Source: Copromyces sp. CBS 386.78 (taxonomy: Eukaryota > Ascomycota > Sordariomycetes > Sordariales > Sordariaceae). Taken from it: 64,000 nt of DNA. Of this stretch, positions 1-11,999 are shown piece by piece. The notes under the pieces were generated by a model. The model saw only the letters and a program-made list of their open reading frames with translations. It was not told where the DNA came from and did no database searches. Position numbers and translations under genes: made by a program. Within the stretch, counting starts at the first letter, position 1; each line of letters starts with the position of its first letter. The DNA is taken from positions 124,001 through 188,000 of the forward strand of contig MU839167.1 of NCBI GenBank assembly GCA_030685235.1. The letters are read 5' to 3'.

Positions 1-964
1 AATACGATTTATAACCTTCCTATAATTCGAAAATCTACCGTCTATCGTTATATTTTAACGCTTTAGTATACCCTTATTAAAAATATCTTTATTTAGTTAT
101 TAAAGTAGAACGAAAGTAGTTAATTATCTTTCGAACGTACTTAGTAGAGTAAGTAAAGTATAGCCGTATATTACCGAAATCGGGAACGTAGTTATTAGAG
201 CGACCTTTTATAACATTATAACCAAACTCTTTTACCCAATTTTAAACAATTATAATTAACTAATCGAACTTTTTATACTAAGTATTAAAAACGGTATAGT
301 CGCTATACTTATAGCAGCGAAAGGGGGGAAGTTCGTACGGCTCGTTTTCTTAATCGCTAAGCTAATTATTATCAATTTCTATAGGTTGCGTTGAAGTAGG
401 CTCGTTAGGGAATTCGCTAGGGAATTCGCTAAAGGTATCGCTCGTTGAAAGTTTTAATTTAGGGTCGATAAAATTGAAATCGATTATTTAATTAGGGTAT
501 ATACTACGGTTATATATACCCGTCAACTAGGGAGTCGCGTCGGCTATTTATATTATTACGGTTAATTATAAAACGTATAGAAAGATAATATATTATTTCC
601 TACCGTTAATAAATATCAGCGCTTTATTTATTTAAACGATATTTCGTAATGCGCGATAATAATTTAATTAATTATAGGGAAGGTAGTAATAGTAATAGTA
701 ATAGAGGAAGTAATAATGCGATGCGACGATATAAATTGCTAAGTATAATGATAAATTACTAATTACGAAATCTGGCACGTACAGGGGTTTGAATATATAA
801 TGGGCTATAATCTAGGGGCTTGGCGGGCGTAGTACGGTTTACTCACTAGTATTTACGCTAAAAGCGGGAGTTAAGGGATGCGGGCGATTTAATTAGTTAG
901 AAGGGTGAGAGAGGTGGGGCGGCGGTGTATAAAGACATTTATGGCGGTGCGAAAAGACTTTCTC
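1..964 (-). mobile_element. MULE relic, 5' part, truncated by window start
   Basis: This is the reverse complement of the left end of the MULE at 59477-62966 and of the decayed copy at 20178-23752. The shared stretch includes the 5' UTR intron region (around 560-610) and the start of the transposase frame, reading leftwards and off the window. The outer end is the terminal repeat at about 905-964. It has the family design: GAGAAAGTC at the tip, then a cGCACCG-like motif repeated about 20 bases further in. C-to-T and G-to-A changes have destroyed the frame. Whether the rest lies beyond base 1 cannot be seen. Family assignment is firm; the coding content is not functional. Confidence 0.8.
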
Positions 965-1004
965 CTATTATAAGGATAAATCGTTAATAATTCAGTACTA
1001 GTTT

Positions 1005-2230
1005 CGTCGTCGCTCGACTATTCTCTTTATTAAAATATACTTAGAAATTAAAAATTCTTAAATAAATAGTTTAAAAACTTCTATTATCGCTTTGTTATTA
1101 TATAGCGAAAGATTACTTATTAAATTCAAAGGCTCCCCGGTAAATTACTAGTAAAAGTCAATAATTTTCTTCGGTAAATAAATATTTTAGTAAGCGGGTA
1201 TTTGAATAAGGGGTAATTAACCGTAACCGTAATTTAGTTTCATTAAATACAATAGTTAACCGACCGTCCCTAGCACTTGTATACAATTCCCGCCGTTTTA
1301 TATCGTTAATTTCGATAAAGTAGCCTTTAATTTCGAATACTTTAATAGCGCTACCTATAATTTCAAAAGTTTACGAACCATCTCTAGTAAAACCGTACGA
1401 AATAATTGGAATAAGCGATAATATTCTCTCGTTCTCTATATTTTTAACGATGGTAGCTAGCGCTTAAAATCGACCGTTATTTTTTATAAGGAGGGGAAAG
1501 TCCGTAATAAAAAATAATACTTCTGTATTAAAAATATAACGGTTTAATTCAACGAAGAAGTATATTAGAATAAAACCCTCTTTAATATATAATTAGAAGA
1601 AGAATTATAGTTAGTTATAAAAGAGCTAGGAGGAGATATATTATTGGTAATAGATATATACCCATCTTACAATTCCTAGAAGGTTAGGGATACCGTTAGC
1701 TAAATTAACGAATCTATCTCCCCCTAGTTACTAATTATAATTATAATCCCCGGTAGCTTTACGAATTTATTGCAACCGCTAAATATAATGATTAACTTAT
1801 TGTTTAAGACTATAATAAGAAACGAAACCGAGTAATTACAAAATTAATAGTAAGAAGACAACCCGGGTAAACGTTAGACCGTCTCTAATAAGAAGGTATT
1901 AATTACTTACGGTATTTCTTATTATTATAAGAGGTTATAAACGAATAAGAAAAATATAGTTATTAAATCTTTTAAAAACAACGGTATCTCTATCTTTCTA
2001 AATAGGTCAGAGAACTATCTAATTAGTATTAAAGAAATTAATAATAATAATTTAGTTTAGGATAATTAGCAGAGTATAGCTAATATAATTAATAATGAAA
2101 TAGGCGAATTTGAAACTATCCCTAAAAATAAAGATAATAAGGGTTTATATTATAATTTCGACGATAAAAAAGTAATAGAGAGGAGGGAGAGGGTAAGGTA
2201 AGCAGTTCTAACTAAATATAGTTACTATAT
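1005..2230 (+). pseudogene. pogo-type DDE_1 superfamily transposase relic
   Basis: Read with in-frame TAG/TAA as former Gln/Trp codons, the plus strand gives the typical order of a fungal pogo-like DDE endonuclease. There is an 'IFNDGS' block near 1.43 kb, a long central part, a 'LLVIDIYPSYNS' block near 1.65 kb carrying the second acidic residue, and 'GSFTNLLQPLNIMIN' near 1.76 kb, matching the family's G-x-T-x-x-LQPLD-x-x-N block. In this copy the Asp of the last block is Asn, as expected from G-to-A decay. The frame continues as a charged tail to about 2.2 kb. I could not find its terminal repeats, so element ends are unknown. Inactive; family call from motifs only. Confidence 0.7.
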
Positions 2231-3002
2231 TATAAAAAATTTAAAGGCGATATTATATGAAAAAGGCTAACTGTAATTTAGTAATAAGGGGGATTTATAT
2301 ATAAGATTGAAGGTATACGAACTAGCACAACAGAAATAAGCTGAAAGGGAGGCAAATCAGCGACTTCAATAATCAATAATCTAAATAATAATAATCAAAT
2401 TCTATTACTATTATTCTCCATCTTTAATATTATTACTATTATTATTAATAGACTCGTCACCTTTAATATTATTACCCCTATTAATAGATTCGCCACCTTC
2501 AATATCATTACCTCTATTAGTAGACTCGCTACCTTCAGTATCATTACCCTCACAATAATAATAATAAACAATAAAGCCGTTCTACTAGGTGCGAACCTTC
2601 TAGAGGCGGTTATCCTAGCGATTCTAATATTTGCCCAAATCTATAATATAACAACGTACCGCCTTCCTATCCCTAACTTCGTTCTTAATAAAATAATGGC
2701 TACTATTATAAACCCAATTATAATAGGTCTCTTTATCGAAGTCTATAAAGGTAATACCCTCTAATACGTTGGGAATTAATAGAATTCGAAGGACGAGGAG
2801 GTATTCGTACTTTTTACGAAATTAACGAGAATTAGGGTAGTCGTCAGTTACGTTTAGGCTAGCGTTAATACTATAGGTTTATTTATATTATATATAAATC
2901 CTTTTATTTACTTATAAATAACGTTGACCGCGTTAAACGGGACTTTAGTGTAAGTTATAGGGAGAGGGTAAAACGGTAGGGGTAGTATATTTGAATAGTG
3001 GT
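2231..3002 (-). pseudogene. unidentified decayed frame with acidic Gly/Asn/Glu/Ser repeat tail
   Basis: On the minus strand from about 2930 to 2410 a frame can be followed through TAG stops. It runs through an aromatic segment ('ITFIDFDKETYYNWVY') and then a repeated 12-residue acidic tail of the form EGGES-x-NRGN. The tail is encoded by a 36-bp minisatellite at 2415-2545. I do not recognise the protein. The stretch ends at the target duplication of the adjacent gypsy element. It may be the remains of a second gene convergent with the pogo relic, or part of the same transposon. Confidence 0.35.
2415..2545. repeat. 36-bp minisatellite, about 3.5 units
   Basis: The markers GACTCGTCAC, GATTCGCCAC and GACTCGCTAC lie at 2451, 2487 and 2523, giving a 36-bp period (12 codons). 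Differences between units are mainly transitions. It is probably the coding repeat of the minus-strand relic that overlaps it. Confidence 0.75.
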
Positions 3003-3007
3003 ACTAT

Positions 3008-3316
3008 TATCACAGGGTTAGCCTTGTGATGGTTCAGAAGCATGCGGTTGGCAGTTATTGGAGCCAAGGATCAGGCTATGGCTCCGAGCATAGTATAAAG
3101 CTATTACGGCCTTTGTAGAAGGCTACGATAGCCTTATTATTATTATTGCTATATAGGTCGTGCTAGTTTTATAGTACTTATAAGATTGTTGTAGAGCTAA
3201 TCTCCTAGATTGGCCTCTATAAAGACTAGTCTAAGATTGTACTCTTAAACCTTTCCTCTTATTCCTTCGTATAATTATATATATTTTTACTTACTTTATA
3301 CCTTTGTATTGTAATA
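3008..3316 (+). repeat. 5' LTR of gypsy copy 1
   Basis: This is 309 bp, matching 9875-10183, 30121-30429 and 36986-37294. Its first ~100 bases still hold CpA dinucleotides (CACAGGG, TTCAGAAGCATGCGG), whereas the inner two thirds are converted to TpA. The right LTR of this element shows the opposite pattern. Confidence 0.95.
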
Positions 3317-3599
3317 GTTAATTATATTAATAAACTATTGCGTTTATATGTATATTTCTTTTCGACCTTTGGAATCGCGCGGCGAGAAGTTGCGTAATTT
3401 AGAATTATATTGGGATTACTTTGTAGGAGTCGCGGACTTCGGTATATAGAATCGCTTCGTTAAGCTGCGGATTCGTTAGGACTGGACCTTAAAAGTAGTA
3501 GTTTAATTATTACGATTACGCTTTTATATTGCGGTAATTCCCTTTGATTACGCTTTTATATTGTAGTAGTCCCCTTTATATTATAAATTAATTTCTTTG

Positions 3600-5240
3600 T
3601 AAAAGACGATAGTAATTACGATTATTATTCTAGCGATAATAATAATAGTAATAATAATATTTTACTACCGGATTATATTGCTTTAAGCCCTTAGGAAATG
3701 GGATAAGGAATTAGCTTATTAATAAATAATTCCCCTGATTTATTCGACCTTAGGGAACTTTTCGATATTTTTATTGAGGATTTAATTCCCGATATTGAAA
3801 TTTATTGGATAACCTTTCTTTAATTTATTAATATTATTTATAGTATCCGGGATTTTGTAAACGGCCTTACGGAAAATATTCGGCTATATTTAATTTTTCG
3901 AGATTACGAGGTTTTTATTAGAATTATTGTCCGATAGCTAGCCTTTAAATTTATTATTAAATTATTAAGAAGGGCGCTTATAATGGTTATTATATATTAT
4001 AATATTATAATAAAATAATAAAATGTAGTATAATATATAATTACGGCTTTATAATAGTAGATTATAATTATGTCCGCTATAGCCCCCTTTAATATATTAG
4101 AGATTTTTAATGCCCCCGAAGAGGCTATAATAACCGTTTCCCGGCCTCTTAAGTATATTATTGAAAACCCCCCGATTTTTACTAAAGAAGATAAAGATAA
4201 TATTAAATATTACGACGCTTTCCGGTTATAGCGGAATTAAATTAGGATTGCGTAGGAATTCAACCCCTTCTATTTCCCTACGGAATAGGTTAAAATCGTA
4301 TATATAATATTCCGGCTGGGACTAGACTTATATTTAATATTAAATAACAATTTAAAGAAGTTTATAGAATTCCTTAGGGAGTTTAAGAAATAGCCGTAGA
4401 CGACCGGCGAAACTTTCCTTATATATTTTATAGACCGATATAATAATATTAATATTAAGCTAAATATTAATAAATATTTTATCGATTTTTATTAGGGTAA
4501 TACTCTTTTCCTGTATTTTAAAATCGAATTTACTAAATTTATAGATAAATATAAGTTTAATAATGCGATAAAGGTTTATTACTTTTGTAATAAATTTAAT
4601 AAATAGTTTCGAAATATTTTAATCTTTTAGGATTTCCCTAAAGATAATAATTATATTATATAATTAAAGTTCGTAAGGAAAGTTAATTAAAAGTTAAAAG
4701 ACGCCGATTATTATAATAAAGTAATTACGGGTATTTTTAAAGATTTAAATTCCTCTTCTAAAAATGCTATAGTAGTTCTTCCTATTATAATTAATAAACT
4801 TATAAATTAAAGAGGAAATTAAATAGATTTTAATTCTATAAATCTTTTTATTATATTCGACCCTAAAGTTTTTAAGGAACGAAGGGAAAAAGGCCTTTAC
4901 TACCGTTATAATTAATAAAATTATATTGCCTATAATTATTTTAAATTTATTAATTAGGGTAGTAAATTTCGTATTAATAGTAAATCGGCCGGTAAGAAGA
5001 AGAAGGGTAGGGGTAAATGTAATAATAGTAGTATTAGGTAGGAATTTACGGAGGTCCGTTCGGTAGGAGCCGCTAATATAATTATAACCCTTGCGATTAA
5101 GTTGGCTACGGATAGTAAATATTATAATAAGTTAGAAAATATTTAATTTCTACGCTTAATCGCGCGTAAAGGCCGAGCTAAGTAATTATATTATAGAAAT
5201 AACGGGATCTTTTAATAGATTTAAAAGAAGTATAAATCTA
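3600..5240 (+). pseudogene. gypsy copy 1 gag relic with zinc knuckle
   Basis: A capsid-like frame can be followed through stops, including a preserved ATG at 4070 followed by an 'APFNILE' segment. Near 4893-4945 the frame reads L-Y-Y-R-Y-x4-Y-x4-Y. This is the CX2CX4HX4C zinc knuckle of retroviral gag proteins with all Cys/His positions turned to Tyr by G-to-A or C-to-T change. A Lys/Gly-rich segment follows at about 4990-5030. Inactive. Confidence 0.75.
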
Positions 5241-5241
5241 A

Positions 5242-5610
5242 TTGTTAAATAATACTATTCTAAATTTAATTTTATTATTTACGTACGTAATTACTGGTAC
5301 GTATAAAGACTATTATATTTCCCTTATTAATAATAAATATTCTATATTTACGTTTATTGATTGTTCTTTCGTTATAAAGTATAATTTTCTTTATTTCCGC
5401 CTTCTTCGTTTTAAAAAGTTTATATTCGTAGATAGAAATATTAAAGGTATAATTAATAAAGGAGTAATAGGAAGATTGCAAATAGGTTATTATAAGGAAA
5501 TTGTTACCTTTTTAATTTATAACTTCTTTAATAAATATTCGATTATTCTAGGGTTCCCTTAAATAAAATTCTATAAATTATATATCGATTATAAAAAAGG
5601 CAGTATATAT
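5242..5610 (+). pseudogene. gypsy copy 1 aspartic protease relic
   Basis: An open stretch of 106 codons (5242-5562) remains. It contains 'YSIFTFIDCSFV', a typical retroelement protease active-site region in which the Asp-Ser/Thr-Gly triad is degraded, and ends in 'IILGFP', the usual ILG-x-PW end of the domain. It lies between gag and RT as expected. Confidence 0.65.
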
Positions 5611-6559
5611 TTTAGCTATCCGGGTTATAAAGACTGCTATTTACTAACGGGGTTCTTTAATGATTAGATAGAAGTACCCTAAATCCTTTCTAGCCCTATC
5701 TCTGTTATAGCCGCCCGCGCCTATAAAAAAGCGCTTCCTTAGAATAATTTTAAACCCCCTTCTTTTCTTCCTTACGTCTTTAAAAATTATTTCCGTAAGG
5801 AAGTAGCCTAGTACGAAGAAATCGAAGATTAATTTATTAGGGCTCCCTAATTTAAGGATGAGGGATTTAAGGAGTAGACTTCCGATTTTCCTATTAGGGC
5901 ATTATTAATAGTTCTGTTGTAGATTCTTATCGTATACTACGTAGGCGCGAAGGTATAAGGTATTATAGGTACCGCCGCTATTTTAGTATTAATTAAGCGG
6001 GATATACTATACGAATTATATATTAAATTTAACGGGAGATATATATTAATAGGTACGTACTATATTAATATTTAAATAAATAAATATATTAAAAATAATA
6101 TAAACTTTATTAATATTAAGGAATTTAACGCCGCTACCTTCAATTTTATTTATAAGAAAGACTAATTCTAATTATACGTTATTAATTACGTTCAATTAGA
6201 GAGGTTAATTATTGTTTTAGAGTTCCGGGAGATAGATCTTATATACGAAATTGTGGAAGATATTATCGAAGGGCGAAGGGAGAAGTATAAAAATGATTTT
6301 TTATATTCCCTCTATTCTTTTATTAATAACATAGCTGGTAAGTACGGATTTGAAATAGAAAAGGAGGCGGCGGTAATCGCTAGATTTATTGCTTTAACGG
6401 GGGATTTAATTAAAAATATATTATTTTATAAAGAGATTATCTATTGTATTTATTTAATAAAGGTAACGGAGGAAAACGTTTAAAAATTCTTCGATAAAGT
6501 AAATAGGTTTTAAAAGACTAAGGAAGAAATAAAAAGGATATTAATAGATTATTATTAAT

Positions 6560-7900
6560 TATATATCGACGCTTTTCTTTTTACGTTAGTTAATAAAATA
6601 CCCCTATACCGTTTATACGATTATAAAATCGAATTTAGACTAGGAGAGTAATTACTATACGCTAAGTTTAGACTAATATTACTTATTAAAACTATTATTA
6701 TTAAGAAGTAGATTAATAAGAATTTTAAAAAGAAATTTATCCGTTCTTCCCAATCCGCCGCCACTTTATTTATTTTATTAATATAAAAGCTAGGCGGGGG
6801 AGTCTGTATTTACGTTAATTACTATAGTATTAATAATATTACTTTAAAAATATAATATCCGTTTCCGTTAATTAAGGAAACCTTTAATGCTATTTATAAG
6901 GCGAAGATCTTTATTAAATTCGATATTATTAATATATTTAATAAAATACGGGTAAAGGAGGGCTACGAGTGGTTTATTATATTTATTACCCGCTTTGGGC
7001 TTTTCGAATCCTTAATATATTTATTTAGTTTATAAGGGGCATTAGGGACGTTTTAGAATTATATTAACGATATCCTATATAATATCTTTAATATATATAT
7101 TATTACTTACCTTAATAATATTTTCGTCTATTCGGAAAATAAAGAGGATTACGTAGGGTACGTTAGTAAAGTCCTAAGGAGGATAATAAATGTAGGCTTA
7201 TAAATCGATATTAATAAGTACGACTTCTATACGAAACGGACTAAGTATTTAAAGCTTATTATTACCCTTGGAAATATCGAAATAAACTTAGAAAAAGTAG
7301 TAGTAATTACTTCGTAGGAGGCCCTAAATATTAAGAAAGTGTTATAATATTTCTTAGGATTCGCTAATTTCTATCGGCAATTTATTAAATATTTTTTTAT
7401 CTTAGCGGGATTATTATATAAATTAATAAAAAAGATTATTAAAGATTGGAAATAGGAGGATTAATATTAACGCTCTTTCAATACGTTTAAGCGAATTTTT
7501 ATTAGTAGACTAATATTATATATTTATAATTAGTCTAAATAAATAGTTATAGAGACGGATACTTTAAATTAAGTTTGTGGCAATACTTTCTTTTAATATA
7601 ATAAAAATAGGGTATTATAACTAATAGTTTATTTTAATTAATAATATTCGTTAGCGGAATATAATTATAATATTTATAATAAAAAGTTATTCGTTATTAT
7701 TAAGGTATTAAAAGAGTGGAAATTAGAATTAAAAGGAATATAATAGCCGTTCGAAGTTTTAATAAATTATAAAGGATTAAAATCGTTTATAATTAATAAA
7801 TAATTAATATTATAATATATAAAGTAATTATAATTTCTCTCCTACTTTAATTTTACTATTTAATACTAATTAGGTTCGCTATAAGTCTACTTTAATATAT
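6560..7900 (+). pseudogene. gypsy copy 1 reverse transcriptase and RNase H relic
   Basis: The palm of the RT is recognisable. 'FDIINIFNKIRVKEGYEWF' begins at about 6920, then 'ITRFGLFESLIY' and 'YINDILYNIFNIYIITYLNNIFVYSE' near 7060-7140. The catalytic YLDDI is YLNNI, both Asp codons having become Asn through G-to-A, so the enzyme is dead. The connection ('FYRQFIK...') follows at 7360-7400. RNase H is entered at about 7540 with 'ETDTLN', from E-x-D-A-S. Confidence 0.8.
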
Positions 7901-8199
7901 TAAATTATAAATTAGAGGATATTCCGAAATACGAAAGTAATAAACGCTTCCTAATAAGGAATAAGGTTTTATTAGAGAAGGATATTTTTATTAATAATTC
8001 TTACGCTTTAGAAAATAAGGGGGATCTGGAAATTTTCGTCGGGATAATTTGCCTTTATAATTTAAAAATTATAGATAAAACGTTGGTAAATAATTTAATA
8101 ATAGAGATTTATAAGAAATTAACTTTTTTTTAAAATATATTCGCCTATTTAATAGATTTAGTAAGGAGAATATAATTAAAGGAAGTTAAAAGGAATTTT

Positions 8200-9110
8200 A
8201 AGAAATTTTCGTTTGCGGAATATTGTATTATATAGGGCCGGATTTATTATTATAATTCGGTTTTCCTTAATTCCGGAAACGTTAAAGTTTATTATTAATT
8301 AATCCGCTATACTTATAATATATTAGGAGCGGGGTACTTAGGGAGGGAGAAGACTTATAGCTTTCTCTTCTAATTTTTCTTTTAGCCGGGGATATACGAC
8401 GTGGTAAAGATTTATTATAAGATTTATTTAACGTATATAAAGACGAAACTATTATAATATGCGTTATACGGGTTTTTAAAGCTTTTACTAATATTTTTCG
8501 CTTTATAGAAGGATATTTCTGTTGATTATATTATATTATTAATGTTTTGCGAACGTTGTAAATAAGTATTTTAATACGTTGTAGTAATTATTAATAGGTT
8601 AATAAAAATATGATATTTTATCCCTACGGTAGGATTAATTGCGGAGGAATTAGCGGACTATTTTATAGAATAGGTTTATAATATTTATAATTTATTTAGT
8701 ACTATTATATCTAATTGAGGTTCCTAATTTATTTCGTAATTTTAAAGAGCGTTGTTAACGAGGTTAGAAATTAATTTTACGCCCTCCTCTACTTTTTACC
8801 TAGCTACGAACGGGTAGACGGAATGTATTAATGTAGAAATAGAAAGATATTTATAAACCTTTATTAATTAAATATAAGACGATTAAGTCGATTAATTATT
8901 AATAGCAGAGTTTATTACTAATAATTTAATTTTAAAAATGACGGGAATTTTACTATTTTTTATTAACTATAGATTCTATCCCCGAATAAGGGTCGAGCCC
9001 GCTACGCCGTACCCTTTAGAAATATTAAAAACCTAATAAAATAAATATTTTAAAATTATTAAAATTGTTAATTAATTTAAAATAATTTTAAATTACGTAA
9101 CGATTAAAAT
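8200..9110 (+). pseudogene. gypsy copy 1 integrase relic
   Basis: From about 8540 the frame shows Cys-x2-Cys of the HHCC zinc finger. It then shows the DDE core: 'IPTVGLIAEELADYFIE', 'STIISN' (from ...TIISD), 'GS-FIS-F-RALLTRLEI', and 'FYLATNGQTE', where the family has FHP-x-TNGQTE. The second catalytic Asp is Asn. The C-terminal part holds 'PQYKVGDKVLL', the typical GPY/F-module entry. Confidence 0.75.
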
Positions 9111-9199
9111 AAAGGAAGTATAGAAATAATATAAGGATAATATTAACGAAAAAAGATTGGACGCCCCGCAATATAAAGTCGGGGATAAGGTTTTACTAA

Positions 9200-9650
9200 A
9201 TACGGAGAATTTCGAAATTAAAAAATTGTACGCTAAATTAATTCTATTTTGGTAAAGGCTATTCGAAGTTTTAAAAATTAATAATTATATAATTATTCTT
9301 CGATTCTTAATTAATATAAAGTATAATCCTATATTTTATATTAGTAAAATAAAATTTTAGGAAGGACGTACCGAAAGGGACGTAAAAGTAAATTAAAAGA
9401 AGATTATAAAGCGGATAAATAATAGAAAAGATTCTATTGAATAGAATTATAATAATATAAATGGTTATAAACGAAACTTAGAAAATAGACGATAGGAGTA
9501 CTATATTTTATAAATATTACTATACGTACTAAATTAATAGAAATGGGCTAATATTATAATATACCCGGAGGTAGTACGGAAGTTCTACGAAAATTACTTA
9601 AACGAGCTAGCGCCGTTAAATTAAATTATTATAAAAAAGCGGCGTAAAAT
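9200..9650 (+). pseudogene. gypsy copy 1 integrase C-terminus and chromodomain-like end
   Basis: 'LFEVLKINNYIIILRFL...NPIFYISKIKF' at 9260-9360 matches the G-P-F-x-V module and H-P-V-F-H-V-S-x-L block. After a linker, 'IIYPEVVRKFYENYL' at about 9560-9610 resembles the TWxP...LREFH end of a chromodomain. Chromodomain identity is an inference from position and this one block. Confidence 0.5.
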
Positions 9651-9874
9651 AATAACGGGCCGGTAATTAAAAACGGATTAGCCGCTACTAACAGAGGTAG
9701 GAACGGATTAGCCGGTATTAATAGGAGATACGGGGTATAGAAGATTGAGGAAATCGCTGCGTAGAGTAGCGGCGGCTATAGAGGCTTTTATAGGGTAGAT
9801 TAAACGATTAATAGGTATTTCAATCGTTTTATGTATTATTAGTTAATTATATAGCTTTTTTTAGTCCGGGGTAG

Positions 9875-10183
9875 TATTATAGGGTTAGCCTTATAATAGT
9901 TTAGAAGTATACGGTTAATAATTATCGGAATTAGGGATTAGGCTATAATTCCGAGTATAGTATAAGGCTATTACGGCCTTTATAGAAGGCTATAATGGCC
10001 TTATTATTACTATCGCTATACAAGTCGTGCCAGCTCTATAGTACTTATAAGATTATTATAGAGCTAATCTCCTAGACTAGCCTCTATAAAGACCAGTCTG
10101 GGATCGTACCTTTGAACCTTTCCTCTTACTCTTTCGTGCAATTACGTATATTCTTACCTACCTTGTGCCTTTGCACCATGATA
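9875..10183 (+). repeat. 3' LTR of gypsy copy 1
   Basis: This is 309 bp. The first half is saturated with TpA, but the last ~160 bases keep CpA-containing sequence (GTGCCAGCTC, GACCAGTCTGGG, CTTTGCACCATGATA). It is the mirror image of the decay pattern in the 5' LTR. Confidence 0.95.
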
Positions 10184-10188
10184 ACTAT

Positions 10189-10343
10189 AATAGGGGTAAA
10201 AGAGGGAGAGAAATTAGGCTAGATCCCCTAGTAAAATAAAAGAAATCCCCTTAGCAAAAGTATAGTAAAAAAGGCCTAGTTAATAAGCCCCCAAATAGAA
10301 ATATTGCACCCTCACCTTAACTCATATATATTTACATATACAG
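10189..10343. other. short gap without recognised content
   Basis: An AT-rich stretch after the target duplication of gypsy copy 1. It has purine-rich runs and no frame I can identify. Confidence 0.5.
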
Positions 10344-10349
10344 GAAGCG

Positions 10350-10990
10350 GGCTGAGTCTGCCAGCTCCCTGTGCTTATCTGCCAGAAAAACAGGGTTAGC
10401 GTTTGGCCAGTTTCGCGAGCTTCTACGGTACTCCCCATTGGACCATGGCGTTCAACTCTCGTTGGGCCTTCTCTACAACCTCCTCGTTCGAAGAGCCAGT
10501 GGCAAGGACTGCATAATCGTCTGCATAATCGTCTGCATATCCAAAATGCCGCGCTTCGCTCTCCCCGAAGCTATAGACTAGTTTTGTGTAGAGCAAGTAG
10601 ATGATTGGCGAGGCAGGTGAACGGTCAGAGGTGGGAAAAAGTGGACGAGGGATTGTATACTCGGATGAGGAGGATTCTTGAGGAAGCCCAAAAGGATCCA
10701 GAGGTATTACGGAGAGATAATCGCGAATTAGTGTAATAAGGACTTACCCATTACAAAAAGTCCTCCATTTCAAGGGGGCTTGGGTCTCAGCGAGGGAGCG
10801 GGAATGGGACCAGCCGCGCGGTAGGGGCGTGCGCAAGCGTTGGGTGAGCGGGCGGTGGGCCGGGAGGGTATAGGAGCCCTGCCGCGGCCTGGGCCGTTTC
10901 TCGCCTGATGATTTCGGGTGGGATGATGCCGGCAGACCGGCATTGTTTTTTTGGAGAGCCTTCGATGCTGCTGTCTCGATCTCGTCGAGC
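10350..10990 (-). pseudogene. LINE (non-LTR, Tad-like) reverse transcriptase fragment
   Basis: On the minus strand, 10630-10400 encodes 'SPASPIIYLLYTKLVYSFGE' followed by 'RHFGYADDYADDYAVLATG' and 'SNEEVVEKAQRELNAMVQWG'. This is the block of a non-LTR reverse transcriptase running from the QGSPxSPxL motif to the catalytic [FY]xDD motif. The catalytic YADD is tandemly duplicated by a 12-bp repeat (10511-10535). Upstream the frame loses the expected QG before SPASP, and downstream it hits TAG (about 10430) and shifts. The sequence to 10990 is GC-balanced and contains an 82-codon minus-strand frame that may be a piece of the same or another LINE, but I cannot name it. Only a fragment; much less decayed than its surroundings. 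Confidence 0.7.
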
Positions 10991-11040
10991 ACGGTCTTGA
11001 TGTGGGTGAAGCAAAGAATTTAGCGACAAGGGTGCCAAAC

Positions 11041-11070
11041 CCTTTTGTCGGTCCGGACCGATAAAAGGCT
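11041..11070. repeat. 30-bp imperfect palindrome with TCGGTCCGGACCGA core
   Basis: The 14-bp core at 11049-11062 is a perfect palindrome. The flanking CCTTTT/AAAAGG extend it to about 30 bases with two mismatches. It lies at the edge of a GC-balanced island; function unknown. Confidence 0.7.
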
Positions 11071-11189
11071 TGACAAACCTGTAAATGTCGCTCCTCCTTT
11101 ATCTTCCTGCTGTAACCTGCCTGTATTAGCCTGCGTCCTTCATCTGCCTGTCTTGCCCTACTTCATTGATCCGACTATTCGTCGCTCGG

Positions 11190-11400
11190 TAAAATCTAAT
11201 GTCCGCCCATGAACGTTCTAGCCCAAACGCTAAACTCCGCTAGTTGTAGTCTCATTCACTCAGCCACCTCCGCTCGGACTATCGTAGTCTTAGAATTCCT
11301 TACGGGACTAAATGAACCTTACCCCTACTAATTATAATGTTATATTATTTGGACCTATAAATTCTAAAACCGCGGCCTCGCTACGGTCTAAGTATAATAT
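11190..11400 (-). repeat. mosaic dispersed repeat, piece A
   Basis: The reverse complement matches 38380-38500, including a GTCCCGTAAGGAATTC stretch and GGAGGTGGCTGAGTGAATGA. The match spans the switch from GC-balanced to TpA-rich sequence, so part of the copy is mutated. No coding content identified. Confidence 0.7.
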
Positions 11401-11990
11401 ATATAAACGAGGGAGGGTTTATACAAAATATTACCAAAATTCAAATTATATAATATTAATACTATATTATATCCTAACTATCAGGTTATACTACTATCTA
11501 ATATTATATCGCTATCTAATATATAATTACTAATTGTATTTTCTCCGTTAATTTCGCTAATTCGTTACCGAACGTTTTCGCCAATTTCTATTTTTACTTC
11601 CCTTCTACGAATATTCTAAATTTCTAATTTTTATAATTCGTCTAATGAATCTTTTAATTACGAATATTATAATTTTTCGGATAAAGTAGTAAATGAACCT
11701 AATAAACCTCTAAACGAAATTATTATTTCTAATATAAATTCTAAAGATTTAAATATTTAATTCAAATTTAATAAAATTTATTAAGCAATTAGGAGATATT
11801 AGATAAATTTATACTAATATTTTATTTTTCTTATTACTAATTATAATAATAAATAAAAGTATAATATACGTATAAAATCTTTAATCGACGTACTTTAATA
11901 ACCTTTAATATATTAAATCCTTATTAATTATAATGTTTATTTATATTTCGAACAACTTCAAACTAAATTTCCTTCTAACGAAGATTCTAT
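11401..11990. other. decayed AT-rich DNA, no identified content
   Basis: TpA-saturated sequence between the mosaic repeat and the DUF6589-type relic. It may be the 5' part of that gene; a Ser/Asn/Phe-rich frame is faintly visible around 11540-11760, but I cannot support a call. Confidence 0.4.
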
Positions 11991-11999
11991 ATTATCTAA

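Larger units (their letters stand above)
3003..10188 (+). mobile_element. Ty3/gypsy retrotransposon copy 1, complete but RIP-inactivated
   Basis: The element proper is 3008-10183 (7,176 bp). It has two 309-bp LTRs and a perfect 5-bp target duplication, ACTAT, at 3003-3007 and 10184-10188. The ancestral LTR termini were TGTCAC...GTGACA; here they read TATCAC/TATTAT and GTAATA/ATGATA. A purine tract (TCCGGGGTAG) precedes the right LTR. Internal order gag, protease, RT, RNase H, integrase, chromodomain-like end is that of a fungal chromovirus. Every frame carries many TAG/TAA stops. The same element recurs at 30116-37299, offset by 27,113 bases with almost no indels. Confidence 0.95.
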
